Positions 41,998 to 52,895 are shown, counted from the first letter of the stretch. The stretch is DNA of 64,000 nt from Pseudarthrobacter sp. NIBRBAC000502770 (GCF_006517815.1 NZ_CP041198.1:3720001-3784000); one strand, 5' to 3'. The notes: generated by a model not told the origin, from the letters alone. Translations and numbers: made by a program.

Positions 41998-44145
41998 ATG
42001 AAGTCGATGTCAGCTACCAACTTTCCTTCCGACCGGTCCGGCCGGCCCGATGATGCCGCGCCCGACAGCGTCCCCCCTGAGCCCGCCGCACCGGACCTTG
42101 CGGAGCCTGCTGCGGCAGGCGTCAGCGAAACCCGTTCCAGCGCCATCATGGCTGCCGGGACGCTGGTGTCGCGTTTCCTCGGCTTCGGCAAGACCTGGAT
42201 GCTGGGTACCGCCCTGGGCCTCGGTTCAACGGTCAATGACACGTTCATCAATGCCAACAACCTGCCCAACCTGATCTTCCTCCTGGTGGCCGGCGGCGTG
42301 TTCAACGCCGTGCTGGTCCCGCAGATCATCAAGGCCAGCAAGGCTCCGGACAGGGGAGCGGACTACATCAGCCGGCTGCTGACGCTGGCTGTCCTGCTTC
42401 TCTTCGGCCTGACTGCGCTGGTTACCCTGGCGGCCCCGGGGGTCATCGAGCTGACCACGCAGGGGTACTCCCCGCAGCAGAAGGCCCTCGCCGTCACCTT
42501 TGCGTTCTGGTGCCTGCCGCAGATCTTCTTCTATGGGCTCTACGCCCTGCTCACCCAGGTCCTGAACGCCAACGGCGCGTTCGGCCCTGCCATGTGGGCA
42601 CCTATCCTGAACAACGTGGTGGCCATCGCCGGCCTGGGAATGTTCATCTGGATCTTTGGCACGAACGAGTTCAGCCCCCACACACTGGACAACTGGGGTG
42701 CCACCCAGACACTGTTGGTGGCCGGGTTCTCCACTATTGGCGTGCTGTCGCAGACGGCGATCCTGCTGGTACCCGTCTTCCGGCTGAAGCTGGGACTTCG
42801 GCCCAGGTTCGGCTGGCGCGGCGTAGGACTTGGGCACGCCGCAAAGCTGAGCGTGTGGACGCTGCTGACGGCCGCCGTCGGGCAGCTGGCCTTCCTGTAT
42901 GTCATGCGCATCGCCACCATCCCCGGCGCGGAGCGCATCCGGCTGCAGGAGGCGGGGGACCCGGCCGCGTCCACCCTGCCCGGCAACGCCGTCCTCGAAG
43001 TGGCCAGCCAGCTGTACCTGCTGCCGCACTCGATCATCGCGCTATCCCTGGCCACCGTGCTGTTCAACCGCATGACCCGCGCCTCCCAGGAGGGCAACCG
43101 GGCCGAACTGCGGGATGCGCTCTCGCACGGCCTGCGGACCATGGCCGTCGCCACCGTCTTTGGTGCGCTGGCGCTGTTTGCCCTGGCCGGTCCGCTGGGC
43201 ATGTTCTTCTCGGGCGGCCTGCGCCAGGACGGCGTCATGCTGGCCCAGACACTGACCATCCTGGCCCTCAGCACCCCATTCATGAGCGCCAACTTCATGA
43301 TGTCCCGCGTGTTCTACGCCAACGAGGACGCCCGCACCCCGTTCTACGTTCAGCTGCTGCTCGCCGTGGTGTACGTCGCGGGTGCGTTCGGCATCCAGTT
43401 CCTGCCGGTGGGCCAGATCATCTATGCCATCGCCATCCTGTACATGGTGGGCAACATCCTTTCGGTGGTCATCAGCGCGGTGTTCCTGCGCCGCATGCTG
43501 GGGCACCTGGACGGCGCCCGGATCGCCAATTCATACATCAGGATGGGATACGCGGCCCTGGGCTCGGCAATCGCCGGCGCCGGCGCCCTCTGGCTCATGG
43601 GCAGCTACAACCCCGACGGTTTCGCCTGGAGCGGCCGCCTCCAGGCACTCGTGACGCTCATTATCGTGGGGCCGGTCATGCTGGCCGTCTACTTCCTGCT
43701 CCTCCGTGTGTTCCGTGTGTCCGAGCTCAGCGACATGCTCCGCCCCCTGCTGGGAAGGTTTGGCCGCGGTAACCAGGCCCAAGGGCCGGAAGCGGGGGAC
43801 GCGCCGTCGTCCTCTCCCTCCGCTGGATCCCCTGCCCGCGGGAACCAGCCTGAGCGCGCCACCACCTCGGTGGACACCGGCCTGATCCCAAGGATTTCCG
43901 GCGAGTTCGACGCCGTCTCGTTCCGCGCCGGCCCGGACCCCCAGCGCGCGGGCGGCCGCCCGGACACGCACGACGACGGGGCACGGCAGGCTGCCGACAG
44001 CTCCTACCTGCCGGGCGAGGACCAGCCGAGCACCGCCCGCGGCGGCCTGCTCAGCGAGCAGATTCCGCTTCCGGGCCGCAGGACGTACCAGGGCAAGGCC
44101 GGTGAGAACCCATTTTTCAGTACCCGGCGCAAGCGCAAAAAGTAA
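41998..44145 (+). CDS. murJ: Lipid II flippase MurJ
   Basis: 715 residues from the ATG at 41998. A disordered cytoplasmic N-terminus leads to about 14 membrane helices of the MurJ/MviN type (SSAIMAAGTLVSRFLGFGKT), followed by a polar tail of about 150 residues rich in Pro/Gly/Ser. It flips lipid II for peptidoglycan synthesis. The pseudokinase and extracellular domains that mycobacterial MviN carries in the same chain are absent here; the next gene seems to supply them. Confidence 0.85.
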   Translation: MKSMSATNFPSDRSGRPDDAAPDSVPPEPAAPDLAEPAAAGVSETRSSAIMAAGTLVSRFLGFGKTWMLGTALGLGSTVNDTFINANNLPNLIFLLVAGGVFNAVLVPQIIKASKAPDRGADYISRLLTLAVLLLFGLTALVTLAAPGVIELTTQGYSPQQKALAVTFAFWCLPQIFFYGLYALLTQVLNANGAFGPAMWAPILNNVVAIAGLGMFIWIFGTNEFSPHTLDNWGATQTLLVAGFSTIGVLSQTAILLVPVFRLKLGLRPRFGWRGVGLGHAAKLSVWTLLTAAVGQLAFLYVMRIATIPGAERIRLQEAGDPAASTLPGNAVLEVASQLYLLPHSIIALSLATVLFNRMTRASQEGNRAELRDALSHGLRTMAVATVFGALALFALAGPLGMFFSGGLRQDGVMLAQTLTILALSTPFMSANFMMSRVFYANEDARTPFYVQLLLAVVYVAGAFGIQFLPVGQIIYAIAILYMVGNILSVVISAVFLRRMLGHLDGARIANSYIRMGYAALGSAIAGAGALWLMGSYNPDGFAWSGRLQALVTLIIVGPVMLAVYFLLLRVFRVSELSDMLRPLLGRFGRGNQAQGPEAGDAPSSSPSAGSPARGNQPERATTSVDTGLIPRISGEFDAVSFRAGPDPQRAGGRPDTHDDGARQAADSSYLPGEDQPSTARGGLLSEQIPLPGRRTYQGKAGENPFFSTRRKRKK

Positions 44146-44311
44146 GTTCCGCACCCTGTGGCGGCCGTCTTCTCCGCGGCCGTCCGGGGCGGATCGGCTA
44201 GGATCGAACAGATACAGGGGTAGTTGCATTCAGGCCGGGCCGTGCGCGCGGGCACCTGGAAAGCGGTTGCGTCATTGAGGCCGGCAATCCCGGACAGTCT
44301 AGGAGGAACAC

Positions 44312-45967
44312 GTGTCCAACCCGATCGATGTCGGATCAGTACTGGGCGGCCGCTACAAGGTCACCGCCACAGTGTTGGCCTCGCACGACCACGATCTGGT
44401 GCTGGATGGTGTGGACCAGGTCCTGAACCGCCCGGTCAGCATCCTGGTTGCCGGACCGGAGAACACTGAGCAGGTTGCCCAGAGCGCCCGCGAGGTGGCC
44501 ACGGGCGAACGTCCCGGAACGGTGCAGGTACTGGACCTTGGCGTGACCGAGGACGCCACCTACCTCATCACAAACCACACTTCGGCGGCCGATCTCCTGG
44601 ACCTGGTGGTGGCGCCCAATCCGCCCTACGTCGAGCCGTTCTTCACAGACACCCTGGGCAGTGAAATCTTCGGACAGGCCCGGTCACACGAGCCTGAACC
44701 TTACGACGAGGAAGACCACGTCGAGGCCGGCTACATCAGCTACGCCGATTCACACCCCAACCCGGTTGATAACTACCGTTCAGCTCCTGAGCGGTCAGCC
44801 CCGGAACGTTCAGCTCCCGCCGTTCCGCCCAGGCCGCCGGTGAGGCCCGCTGCCCAGCAGCCCACTTCCCAGGGCCGTTCCGGGGCTGCTGCCGCAGGTG
44901 CCGCCGCTGCCGGTGCTGCCGCCGCCGGTGCGGGTGCCGCCAAGTCGGGTGCCTCGCGGATTGATCCGGATGCCACTGCCGCCCAGCCTGTGGCGCACAC
45001 TGCCGCAACCGAATCGGGGCGTGCCGTCTCAGCTGAGGCGGACACGGGCCCGAACGATACTGCTGCCCCGGCCGGCAGCCCTGCTGGGGAACAGTCTTCG
45101 GCTGCTGACCAGAAGCCGAAGGTCTCCTTGTGGTCCAATGATGACTACGCTCAGTCCGGAGGCCACGACGCTTACGAGGACTCCGATGGCGCGGTGGAGG
45201 AGCAGCGTCCGGTCAAGGGCAAGGCGGCCCTCTTTGCCCGTGCGGCCGCGCCCGCTGCGGCTGGTGTGTCGTTTGCCGACCGGGATGACGATGACGATGA
45301 CCGGGACGAATCCGACAATCAGCCCCGCTCAATGCGCTGGTTGGTTGGCGGGCTGTTGGCTGTTGTCCTGATTGCGGGCCTGATCTTCGCGGTTACCAAT
45401 CTTGGCAGCCTCTTCACATCAGAACCACAGGCCAAACCCACGGCTGCCCCTGTTACCAGCAGTGCTCCACAAAACTCGGCAACGGCAACCCAGGCAGCCC
45501 CGTCGGCTCCGCCGGCCGTCCCGCCGGTTATCGAGAGCGTCAGCCGGCAGGGGAATTTCGATTTCGCTGCCACATTCGATGGTGACCTGGTCAAGGCCTA
45601 TGACGGAAATGCCGCCAGCTACTGGTCCGACATGGAATTTGCGACCGAAAACTGGGGTGGTCTGGCTCCCCAGGGCGTCCCCCTCGTGGTGAAGCTGAAA
45701 GGCACTGCAACCATCTCCTCAATCACGCTCTCCCAGCTGGGGGGATCGGGCGGCAACATCACCGTTTACACCAACGACCGGCCCTCCACGGACGGAGCCA
45801 AGGCGGTGGGGACGAACAGCTTCACGTCCACTGACTTGAACATGCCCCTTTCGGAACCCGTCCAGGCGCAGTACGTGATCATCTCCATCAATTCCCTCCC
45901 CAAGCTTGCAGCGCCGAAGACCCGGTACGGGTACGGTCTGCGGCTCGCCGAGATCAAGGTCCAGTAG
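44312..45967 (+). CDS. MviN-like accessory membrane protein
   Basis: 551 residues, GTG start after AGGAGG. The first about 95 residues resemble the N-lobe of a protein kinase ([15 protein letters not shown]) without catalytic residues. A long Ala/Pro/Ser-rich linker, one membrane helix (about 343-366), and an extracellular beta-sandwich resembling discoidin-type domains (about 405-551) follow. Mycobacterial MviN has pseudokinase, helix and similar outer domain fused after MurJ, so I infer this is the split-off part. The kinase part is very short. Confidence 0.6.
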   Translation: MSNPIDVGSVLGGRYKVTATVLASHDHDLVLDGVDQVLNRPVSILVAGPENTEQVAQSAREVATGERPGTVQVLDLGVTEDATYLITNHTSAADLLDLVVAPNPPYVEPFFTDTLGSEIFGQARSHEPEPYDEEDHVEAGYISYADSHPNPVDNYRSAPERSAPERSAPAVPPRPPVRPAAQQPTSQGRSGAAAAGAAAAGAAAAGAGAAKSGASRIDPDATAAQPVAHTAATESGRAVSAEADTGPNDTAAPAGSPAGEQSSAADQKPKVSLWSNDDYAQSGGHDAYEDSDGAVEEQRPVKGKAALFARAAAPAAAGVSFADRDDDDDDRDESDNQPRSMRWLVGGLLAVVLIAGLIFAVTNLGSLFTSEPQAKPTAAPVTSSAPQNSATATQAAPSAPPAVPPVIESVSRQGNFDFAATFDGDLVKAYDGNAASYWSDMEFATENWGGLAPQGVPLVVKLKGTATISSITLSQLGGSGGNITVYTNDRPSTDGAKAVGTNSFTSTDLNMPLSEPVQAQYVIISINSLPKLAAPKTRYGYGLRLAEIKVQ

Positions 45968-46125
45968 CACTCCACCACCACCATCAAGCGGGCTGGTGCT
46001 GCCTCTGTGCTGCGGGATGGCCCACGTCGCTCGGGCGCTGGAATATTCAGCAAGCGGACACAGTTGTGCCATGTGGCCGGCCTCCGAGTGGAGGCGAGTC
46101 GAAAAAGGAAGAGGTTCACGGTCCA

Positions 46126-47082
46126 GTGACCATCGAAGAGAAGTCGGCGTCGGACGTTCGCGACGTCATCATCGTGGGCTCGGGCCCAGCGGGCTACACA
46201 GCAGCCGTCTACACCGCCAGGGCAAACCTCAAGCCTCTGCTACTGGCTGGATCGGTAACCGCCGGCGGGGAACTGATGAATACCACGGACGTGGAAAACT
46301 ACCCGGGGTTCCCGGAGGGCATCATGGGACCGGACCTGATGGAGAACTTCGAGAAGCAGGCCGCCCGGTTCGGGACGGAGATCCAGTTCGAGGACGTTAC
46401 TGACCTTGAACTCGACGGCCCCGTCAAGACGGTCACCATCGCAACGGGGGAGACCTTCAAAGCAAAGGCAGTCATTCTCTCCACCGGCTCCGCCTACCGG
46501 GAACTGGGCTTGCCCAACGAAAAGCGGCTCTCAGGACACGGTGTTAGCTGGTGTGCAACCTGTGACGGTTTCTTCTTCAAGGACCAAGACATTGCCGTCA
46601 TCGGTGGCGGCGACTCGGCCATGGAAGAAGCGCTATTCCTCACCAAGTTTGCGAAATCAGTTACGGTTGTTCACCGCCGTGACTCGCTGAAAGCGTCGAA
46701 GATCATGGCAGACCGTGCCCTGGCCCACGAAAAGATCAGTTTCGTCTGGAACAGCACCGTTGATGACGTCCTCGGCACGGATAAGGTAACCGGCCTTCGG
46801 TTGAAGAACCTTTTGGACGGTTCGCTGTCCGAGCTCGCTGTTACCGGAGTCTTCGTAGCCATTGGTAACGATCCCCGCACGGATCTCGTCAAGGATGTCC
46901 TGGACCTGGCTCCGGAAGGGACCATCGCAGTACAGGGGAGGAGTTCCCGGACCAGTCTTCCGGGCGTCTTCGCTGCTGGTGATGTTGTCGACCCCACCTA
47001 CCGGCAGGCCATTACCGCCTCAGGTTCGGGCTGTGTTGCGGCCATCGACGTCGAGCACTATCTGGCCGACCTGTCCGCCTAA
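46126..47082 (+). CDS. trxB: Thioredoxin reductase
   Basis: 318 residues from the GTG at 46126, preceded by AAGGAAGAGG. The FAD-binding [10 protein letters not shown], the redox-active WCATCDG (Cys143, Cys146) and the NADPH-binding GGGDSAMEE are all present, and a second FAD segment [10 protein letters not shown] lies near the end. It reduces thioredoxin, whose gene follows 36 bases later. An in-frame ATG at 46066 lacks support. Confidence 0.95.
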   Translation: MTIEEKSASDVRDVIIVGSGPAGYTAAVYTARANLKPLLLAGSVTAGGELMNTTDVENYPGFPEGIMGPDLMENFEKQAARFGTEIQFEDVTDLELDGPVKTVTIATGETFKAKAVILSTGSAYRELGLPNEKRLSGHGVSWCATCDGFFFKDQDIAVIGGGDSAMEEALFLTKFAKSVTVVHRRDSLKASKIMADRALAHEKISFVWNSTVDDVLGTDKVTGLRLKNLLDGSLSELAVTGVFVAIGNDPRTDLVKDVLDLAPEGTIAVQGRSSRTSLPGVFAAGDVVDPTYRQAITASGSGCVAAIDVEHYLADLSA

Positions 47083-47118
47083 TTTGCGCCACCGTAGTTT
47101 GAAAAGAAAGAGAAGGTT

Positions 47119-47445
47119 ATGAGCAACGCAAAAGATGTAACTGACGCAAGTTTCGACACCGATGTCCTCTCTGCCGACAAGCCGGTCATCGTTGATTTCT
47201 GGGCCGAATGGTGTGGTCCGTGCCGCAAGCTCGGCCCGATCCTGGACGAGATCGCGGGGGAGTACAGCGAAAAGGTTGACGTCGTCAAAGTAAACGTCGA
47301 CGACAACCCTGCCATCGCCGCGCAGTATGGGATTACCTCTATTCCGGCTGTGTACCTCTTCCAGCGCGGTGAGGTAAAGAGTACCGTCATCGGCGCCAAG
47401 CCGAAGCAGTTCTTTGAGAAGGAATTCGCCGACGTCCTCTCCTGA
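47119..47445 (+). CDS. trxA: Thioredoxin
   Basis: 108 residues. The active site WCGPC (Cys32, Cys35) sits in VDFWAEWCGPCRKLGPIL, and the cis-proline segment is [20 protein letters not shown] lies before the ATG. It forms an operon with trxB and ends in the hairpin at 47485. Confidence 0.95.
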   Translation: MSNAKDVTDASFDTDVLSADKPVIVDFWAEWCGPCRKLGPILDEIAGEYSEKVDVVKVNVDDNPAIAAQYGITSIPAVYLFQRGEVKSTVIGAKPKQFFEKEFADVLS

Positions 47446-47484
47446 TATGTGAGGTACCTGCAGTCGATCCTGCAGGAAAAACTT

Positions 47485-47524
47485 AGAAAGGTGGTCACTG
47501 CCGGCTGGCGGTGGCCACCTTTCT
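47485..47524 (+). terminator. Intrinsic terminator of trxBA
   Basis: AGAAAGGTGG (47485-47494) and CCACCTTTCT (47515-47524) form a perfect 10-base stem about 40 bases after the trxA stop. Confidence 0.8.
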
Positions 47525-47578
47525 GCATCCCGTCCCTTTAGTAGTGGGCCCAGGCATCGGCATCGGCATCGGCGACAG

Positions 47579-47594
47579 TGTTTCACGTGAAACA
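47579..47594 (+). promoter_or_regulatory. parS site 1
   Basis: TGTTTCACGTGAAACA, a perfect match to the bacterial parS palindrome bound by ParB. Confidence 0.9.
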
Positions 47595-47901
47595 CAAAGA
47601 GCTGTCCAGGAGCGCGGCCCCATCCCGGCTTTCTTTTCGCTATTCGACTCGCCGGGCTGTGGTATTCGCAATTCGCAGGGTCCGCAGATCTACAACCGCC
47701 CAACGAGTCGCTGCACACAACGCAAAAATATCGGCTCGTGAAACGAATCTTTGCGGTCACAGGGTTCTGGCACGAATCGCGGGCAGGAAATCGAAGGATG
47801 AATGCTGTTTACGGTTACCGGGGACCATCAGCAGCATGTCCGCTTGTGCCTGGAAGCGGGCCAGGATGTCGCGCCTAAGCCGACACATTGAGAAGCGCTG
47901 G

Positions 47902-47917
47902 CGTTTCACGTGAAACA
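47902..47917 (+). promoter_or_regulatory. parS site 2
   Basis: CGTTTCACGTGAAACA; only the first base differs from the consensus. Confidence 0.85.
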
Positions 47918-48669
47918 TCTGTTCAAGAAAGATGGCACTCGGACTTCCACAGCTAGCGGCAACCGACTTATGAATCGGAACTGCCAGCCTTCGAATCTCG
48001 TGAATCTTCGCGGACGAAAGAAATGACCAGGAAGTCAAAAATTCTCTATGAATACAACAAAACTGTCTGCTGTTTCCCGCAATCGCTGTGCCGGTACTCC
48101 CCGCCCATTACGCACGCTGCGCCGAGCTGTAATTTTGCCGGTGATCCTGCTGCACTACGCCCGCAAAGTCCGTCAGCAGACGTGTGCACTAATGGAGCCG
48201 CGCTCCACGCATACCCTGGGCCCCGTTTAGATTTGCCACAAGCAAAGCAGCGGCCCAACCACGGCACGGAACGTCCGACTGCCTAAATGCGACCCCAGCT
48301 CATCAGCAGGGTCAGCCGGCGCCAGTGGCACCCACTAGAGCGCCCCAAGTGGCCTACATCTGCCATCCAAGCGACTAAGTTTCCCGCTCCCGGCCGGTGC
48401 CGTCGAAAGGATTTGTACAGCTCAGTCAACCCATACATTCCCTGCTCAGAAGCGCTATGAACCAGGATGTTGGCTTGCCCTGCTCTGGACACAGATCTGG
48501 CTCTCGATCCTCGACCGATGCTCAGCGCTTTGCGCTGCGGGTTGAGCCTAAGAATTCTCCGCGCGGCCGACGTACAGGACTTCAGTCGCATCACAGTCCC
48601 TTCTCAACTATTGCCCGACGGTGAGGCTTTTTCGACGATATCGAAGTGGATCTTCCGAAGACCTGCAAT

Positions 48670-48685
48670 TGTTTCACGTGAAACA
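48670..48685 (+). promoter_or_regulatory. parS site 3
   Basis: Perfect 16-base parS match. Confidence 0.9.
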
Positions 48686-48702
48686 TCGGACAGACTAGCA
48701 TT

Positions 48703-48718
48703 CGTTTCACGTGAAACG
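48703..48718 (+). promoter_or_regulatory. parS site 4
   Basis: CGTTTCACGTGAAACG, outer bases differ at both ends; only 17 bases after site 3. Confidence 0.8.
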
Positions 48719-49171
48719 GATAGAGCAGCGGCTTAGGCTCATTCGGGGATCGCCCAAATATCGGGGGATTGATTGATGCCTATGCTCCGGATCATCGTTG
48801 CGACTGACAGGGCACCAAGGATGTCCCTGAAGGGAATACGCCAGCCGCCGTCGTGTCTCCCGTGAGTTCCCGCTTTAGGAGGACCCAAAACCACAGATCC
48901 GCCCTGGCTCCTTGCCCAAGCCGTGTCGCCAGTAGATGGGGCAGCAAGGTCGATCTTCGTGCTTGAGCATCACCTTCACCACGCGGGCTTAGGACTACTG
49001 TTTCAATGGGACAAGACAAGGTTTGTGTCCTGGATGGCACCGCGGCAGAGGCGAGCCTCTTAGGCAGCCCTTTCGCGGCTGCCCATAAGCGAGTCCGTGC
49101 GGCTCCTGAGACGGGCGAGACGTGAAACCTGCGCCATGAAGGAAGCACGGGCCTCCAGAGCCGGGGTGGAG

Positions 49172-49585
49172 TTATCCACAGCGTTATCCCCAGTCGCCTC
49201 GATGGAAATCAACAGGCTTATCCACAGGTAATTGCCGGACTGGCTGCGTTCGGATGCCGGAAGCAACCCCTGACCATGTGCACCGTCCCCGCAGCGTACG
49301 GCCCCGCCCCGACCAAGGCAGGGTGCTCAACTGCAGCTTTGCGCCGCCTGCCTTACGGTCTGCTGAGGTTAATTAACCTCCATTGGGTGACGACGCCGGT
49401 GATTTCGTCGTGCATGCATTGCTGCGCTTGGTTCCACGTGAAACATCGGCAGCAGCTCGAAGGTTTCCCCTTCAGTAGTTCCGGTCACGTCGGGCAGGAT
49501 GGTCCCCATTAGGGGATAGGAGGCGCGTGGCGACTCCTCTGGTTGAACGTCTATATCCACAAAGTTATCCACAGCGATATCCACC
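49172..49585. promoter_or_regulatory. DnaA-box cluster away from oriC
   Basis: Perfect TTATCCACA boxes lie at 49172-49180, 49218-49226 and 49565-49573. Near matches are at 49184 (TTATCCCCA), 49553 (ATATCCACA) and 49577 (ATATCCACC). All read in the same direction. The cluster lies about 8.6 kb from dnaA. Confidence 0.7.
49430..49445 (+). promoter_or_regulatory. Degenerate parS site 5
   Basis: GGTTCCACGTGAAACA, two mismatches including one inside the palindrome; binding may be weak. Confidence 0.6.
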
Positions 49586-50252
49586 GGTTAGGATGTGCCG
49601 ACTACTAGGGAAAACCCGGGTCCGGGGAGGAGGCAGCGGCGCCGGTAGTACTGCCGAGGTATGTCCGACGCGACAGGCAAGACGGGTCCGGAGTCGATAC
49701 CGTCAGCCTCAGCCATCCTCGGCCACACTGCGTCGCATTATCAGCATCTATCTCCAGATCTCGCGCTAGCGCGCCTCACCCGACGCACTGTGTCAGAAGG
49801 CTCAGTTGCTTTGCGCCATGTGGGGCACTGGACAGTACGCCCATCCCGATTCCATGCGCGGTCACCGGCAATCCTGTCAAGGACACTCAATCCGCCCCAT
49901 TGAGCACTCCTAACCACATCGACCTTCTCCCTGCGGGATTACCAGATCACACCCTCCCACTGATCTTGTCCAGAACCAGGGCATTGCAGCGTGCAGTTGA
50001 ACGTCGGTGACGCCCCATGTTGAGACCTGGATATAGGATCATTAGCCGGTCCTCGTTAGCTGAGCGCCGCCCGGTCGACTTCGGTTCCTCACGCAAGCCG
50101 CCCCATCTAAGACGATCATCCGTTTGGCTCGACGGTGATTTTGATCCGCTGGGCCCTCTCCTCGGCCGAGGCCTCGAACGCGCACAGCAGACCGAAACGA
50201 CACGTCTTGCTGGCCCAGTTTGCGCTAGCCCGATACACGGCGCAGCTGCGGG

Positions 50253-50268
50253 CGTTTCACGTGAAACA
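50253..50268 (+). promoter_or_regulatory. parS site 6
   Basis: CGTTTCACGTGAAACA, one terminal mismatch. Confidence 0.85.
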
Positions 50269-50463
50269 GTACAACCCCACTGCGCTAATACTCATAGCCG
50301 CTCTCGCCACAGCTATGGCCTTTGAGTTAGCATCGATGCGGTGGACACGTCCGGCCAATCGAAGGACCAGAATGCCACACAGGGTGCACTTGGCACATGT
50401 CCTAGAGGGAGATCTGCTCGCTCGCCATGACGCAGATCCACGTCAGCATCGGTCGGGCTCAGC

Positions 50464-50479
50464 TGTTTCACGTGAAACA
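50464..50479 (+). promoter_or_regulatory. parS site 7
   Basis: Perfect 16-base parS match. Confidence 0.9.
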
Positions 50480-50514
50480 CCTGTCCTGGCAGTACGGAGC
50501 CCTACTTGAACACG

Positions 50515-50530
50515 CGTTTCACGTGAAACA
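50515..50530 (+). promoter_or_regulatory. parS site 8
   Basis: CGTTTCACGTGAAACA, one terminal mismatch, 35 bases after site 7. Confidence 0.85.
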
Positions 50531-51207
50531 TCCAAGCAGGCGGCTTTCACCGGGCGTAGGTAGAACCAGTGCGAGCCAGCCAACCTACTCGAGATGGAGT
50601 CGATAAGATCCAATGTCGGCGCACCAAAGGACTATCCGCTGCGCCGCCTTGAGCCGCCTGTGATGCGATTTCTGCGGGGGATGACTCTTGTCGTGGTGCA
50701 ACAGCCCAGATGTGACCCTTCGGGGAATTGGAGCTGACGCGCGCGACGATGTCGGGACAACGCAGTGAACAGGAGACCTCTAGGTATCTCTCAGCAGTTT
50801 GCCAGTCAGGTCCCTTGTTCTCATCAGTGAACTGGACACACCTCGGCTGACCACTACCGCAGAGTCTCTACCAGTCATCGCTTCATGGAGATTAGCGCAT
50901 TCGAACCCATCTACTACGTCTGCGTTCCTTGGTCGCCCGTTATGCCGGCCGCCCCCCAGTGCCCTGACGTCAGTGGCACGGGATTCGTCAGTACTGTAGA
51001 GAGATTGAAGTACTGATACGGGTACGACGGTCCACCGGACCCCACGTCCCTCACTGACAAGTCTGCTGAGGTGTTTGAGCGAAAAGTCGGTCGCCTTCGC
51101 GCGGCGCTGAAGAGTCATCCAACAACCTGTGCGTCGTACCTACAGATGCTAATAGAAAATGCCATGACAATCCCTGGCCGAACGACTTGTGAGGAGGACC
51201 AGGCGCC

Positions 51208-51223
51208 TGTTTCACGTGAAACT
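51208..51223 (+). promoter_or_regulatory. parS site 9
   Basis: TGTTTCACGTGAAACT, one terminal mismatch. Confidence 0.85.
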
Positions 51224-51524
51224 ATCGGACGCTCCATGGAGGTTCTGACCTAAGAGACAACGCAGTTGGCCGGACTTACTGAATTCGCATGAGCATCTCA
51301 AATCGGAAGATACTTACTCAAAGCTGCTAATCTGCCATTGCATCGTAATTGGGAAGTGCCGGAATGACACGGAAACGTTGTCCGCTATTAGTTGGCGCGT
51401 TCTTCCGCTTCACTACCCGGACGGTGTCAGGCTATGGGCCCAGTGTTCCTTTTTTACGCCAACGGACATACGAAAATTAAGTTGCTTCAGGACACCCGGG
51501 CGGTAGAAGCGCCCAGTGGACAAG

Positions 51525-51557
51525 AAAAGGCCCGATTCTCAAGGAACCGGGCCCTTT
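51525..51557 (-). terminator. Intrinsic terminator of parB
   Basis: GGCCCG (51529-51534) pairs with CGGGCC (51548-51553); on the minus strand a run of four T bases follows the stem, fitting the end of the parAB transcript. Confidence 0.7.
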
Positions 51558-51566
51558 CATGTAGGC

Positions 51567-51598
51567 AGTTATTTGAGCCAGTTAGTTATTTGAGCCAG
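51567..51598. repeat. Short tandem duplication at the parB stop
   Basis: AGTTATTTGAGCCAG occurs at 51567-51581 and again at 51584-51598 (period 17). The second copy encodes the last ParB codons, and the first lies just past the stop. Confidence 0.7.
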
Positions 51599-52895
51599 GA
51601 GCTAAAACGTCCATAATGCGGTTCAAATCTTCAACGCTTGCAAACTCAATGCTGACCTTGCCCTTGCGGACTCCCAATGAGATCTTGACGTTGGTGTCCA
51701 GACGGTCGGAGAGCGAGGAAGCGAGATAGTCGAGGCGCTCGTGCCTGGCGCCGGGGCGGGGGATGTTGTTCTTGGCCGGCTTTGCAGGATCCTGGTACAG
51801 GGTGACTGCTTCTTCCGTCGCCCGGACAGACATGCCTTCGGCAACGATCTTTTGGGCAAGCCGTTCCATTGCCGCCGCGTCAGGCAGGGAAAGCAGCGCC
51901 CTGGCATGGCCCGCTGACAGTACACCGGCAGCGACGCGGCGCTGCACCAGCGGCGGAAGCTTCAGGAGCCGCAGGGTGTTGGACACCTGCGGCCGGGAAC
52001 GCCCAATGCGGTCTGCAAGCTGCTCGTGGGTGGTACCAAAGTCCTCCAGGAGCTGCTGGTACGCCGCCGCCTCTTCCAGGGGGTTCAGCTGGCTGCGGTG
52101 GAGGTTCTCCAGCAGTGCGTCACGCAGGAGGTCGTCATCTGTCGTGTCCCGGATGATCGCTGGGATGGTATCGAGGCCTGCCGCCTGCACTGCGCGCCAG
52201 CGGCGTTCACCCATGACCAGTTCGTAAGGTTCGCTACCATCTTCGGTTGATGTGCGAACCACGATAGGCTGGAGGACGCCAATCTCGCGTACTGAGTGCA
52301 CAAGCTCGGCCATGTCATCTTCATCGAAGACGCTGCGTGGCTGCTTCCGGTTGGGGTGAATGTCAGCAACGGAAATTTCCGCGAAGCGGGCGCCGGGAAC
52401 CTCAACGAGTTCAACCCCCGAGTCCGCTCCGGTGTCCACGGCATTGGGTGTAGCGGCAGAAACCGTTACAGCAGCATCTTCATCCTCCGGGGCAGGCCCG
52501 GCAGGCGTTCCAGCCGAAGGGACGGCAGCGTCTGCAGCCGACTTGGACCCCCCACGGGGAGCCTTCCTGGCCGGCTCCTTTTTCGCAGCCGACGTATCGG
52601 TACTGGCATCAGCATTGGTTTCCCCAGCACCACCCTTACCGGCAGGGGACTTTGCGTCCGCTGGTTTAACCGGCGACCGGCGAGCAGCGGCATTCGGTGC
52701 CGTATCCTTGTCCGCCTTGGCTTCAGCACGCGCTGCGGGCTGGTCCTGGGGTTCGGTCTTTTTTCGGCCCTCGGGGAAGAAGAGATCCACCGGCCGGGAT
52801 ACCGCCCCGCCGTTACCGGAAGACCCATTGGCTGCGGCGGAACTAGGAATCAGCGCGCCAAGACCGCGGCCTAGGCCCCGTCGCTTCTCGCTCAT
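51582..52895 (-). CDS. parB: Chromosome-partitioning protein ParB
   Basis: 437 residues. The N-terminus [15 protein letters not shown] is typical of chromosomal ParB. A long Ala/Pro/Lys-rich disordered segment (about 20-165) precedes the CTP-binding/HTH core: [15 protein letters not shown], then [13 protein letters not shown] and the [21 protein letters not shown]. The C-terminal dimerisation segment ends the protein. ParB binds the parS sites listed here and loads SMC. The disordered segment is longer than in most ParB proteins. Confidence 0.95.
   Translation of the reverse strand: MSEKRRGLGRGLGALIPSSAAANGSSGNGGAVSRPVDLFFPEGRKKTEPQDQPAARAEAKADKDTAPNAAARRSPVKPADAKSPAGKGGAGETNADASTDTSAAKKEPARKAPRGGSKSAADAAVPSAGTPAGPAPEDEDAAVTVSAATPNAVDTGADSGVELVEVPGARFAEISVADIHPNRKQPRSVFDEDDMAELVHSVREIGVLQPIVVRTSTEDGSEPYELVMGERRWRAVQAAGLDTIPAIIRDTTDDDLLRDALLENLHRSQLNPLEEAAAYQQLLEDFGTTHEQLADRIGRSRPQVSNTLRLLKLPPLVQRRVAAGVLSAGHARALLSLPDAAAMERLAQKIVAEGMSVRATEEAVTLYQDPAKPAKNNIPRPGARHERLDYLASSLSDRLDTNVKISLGVRKGKVSIEFASVEDLNRIMDVLAPGSNN

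Larger units (their letters stand above)
47525..51524. other. Gene-free parS-rich region between trxA and parB
   Basis: About 4 kb has no ORF with coding-like composition, ribosome-binding site or recognisable protein on either strand; short ORFs here read low-complexity or basic sequence. It holds nine TTTCACGTGAAA-type sites and a DnaA-box group at 49172-49585. No tRNA-like T-arm or rRNA is visible. Related genomes often have cell-wall or acetyltransferase genes between trxA and parB, so the lack of genes may reflect loss. That comparison is from general knowledge. Confidence 0.6.

Noticed and set aside
47578..47913. 111-codon ORF starting in a parS site
   Set aside because: It is basic, low-complexity sequence and its start codon lies in the parS palindrome. 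No ribosome-binding site is present.
47525..51524. tRNA, rRNA or CRISPR array in the gene-free region
   Set aside because: No T-arm-like sequence, conserved rRNA segment or regularly spaced repeats were found; the repeated palindromes are parS sites.
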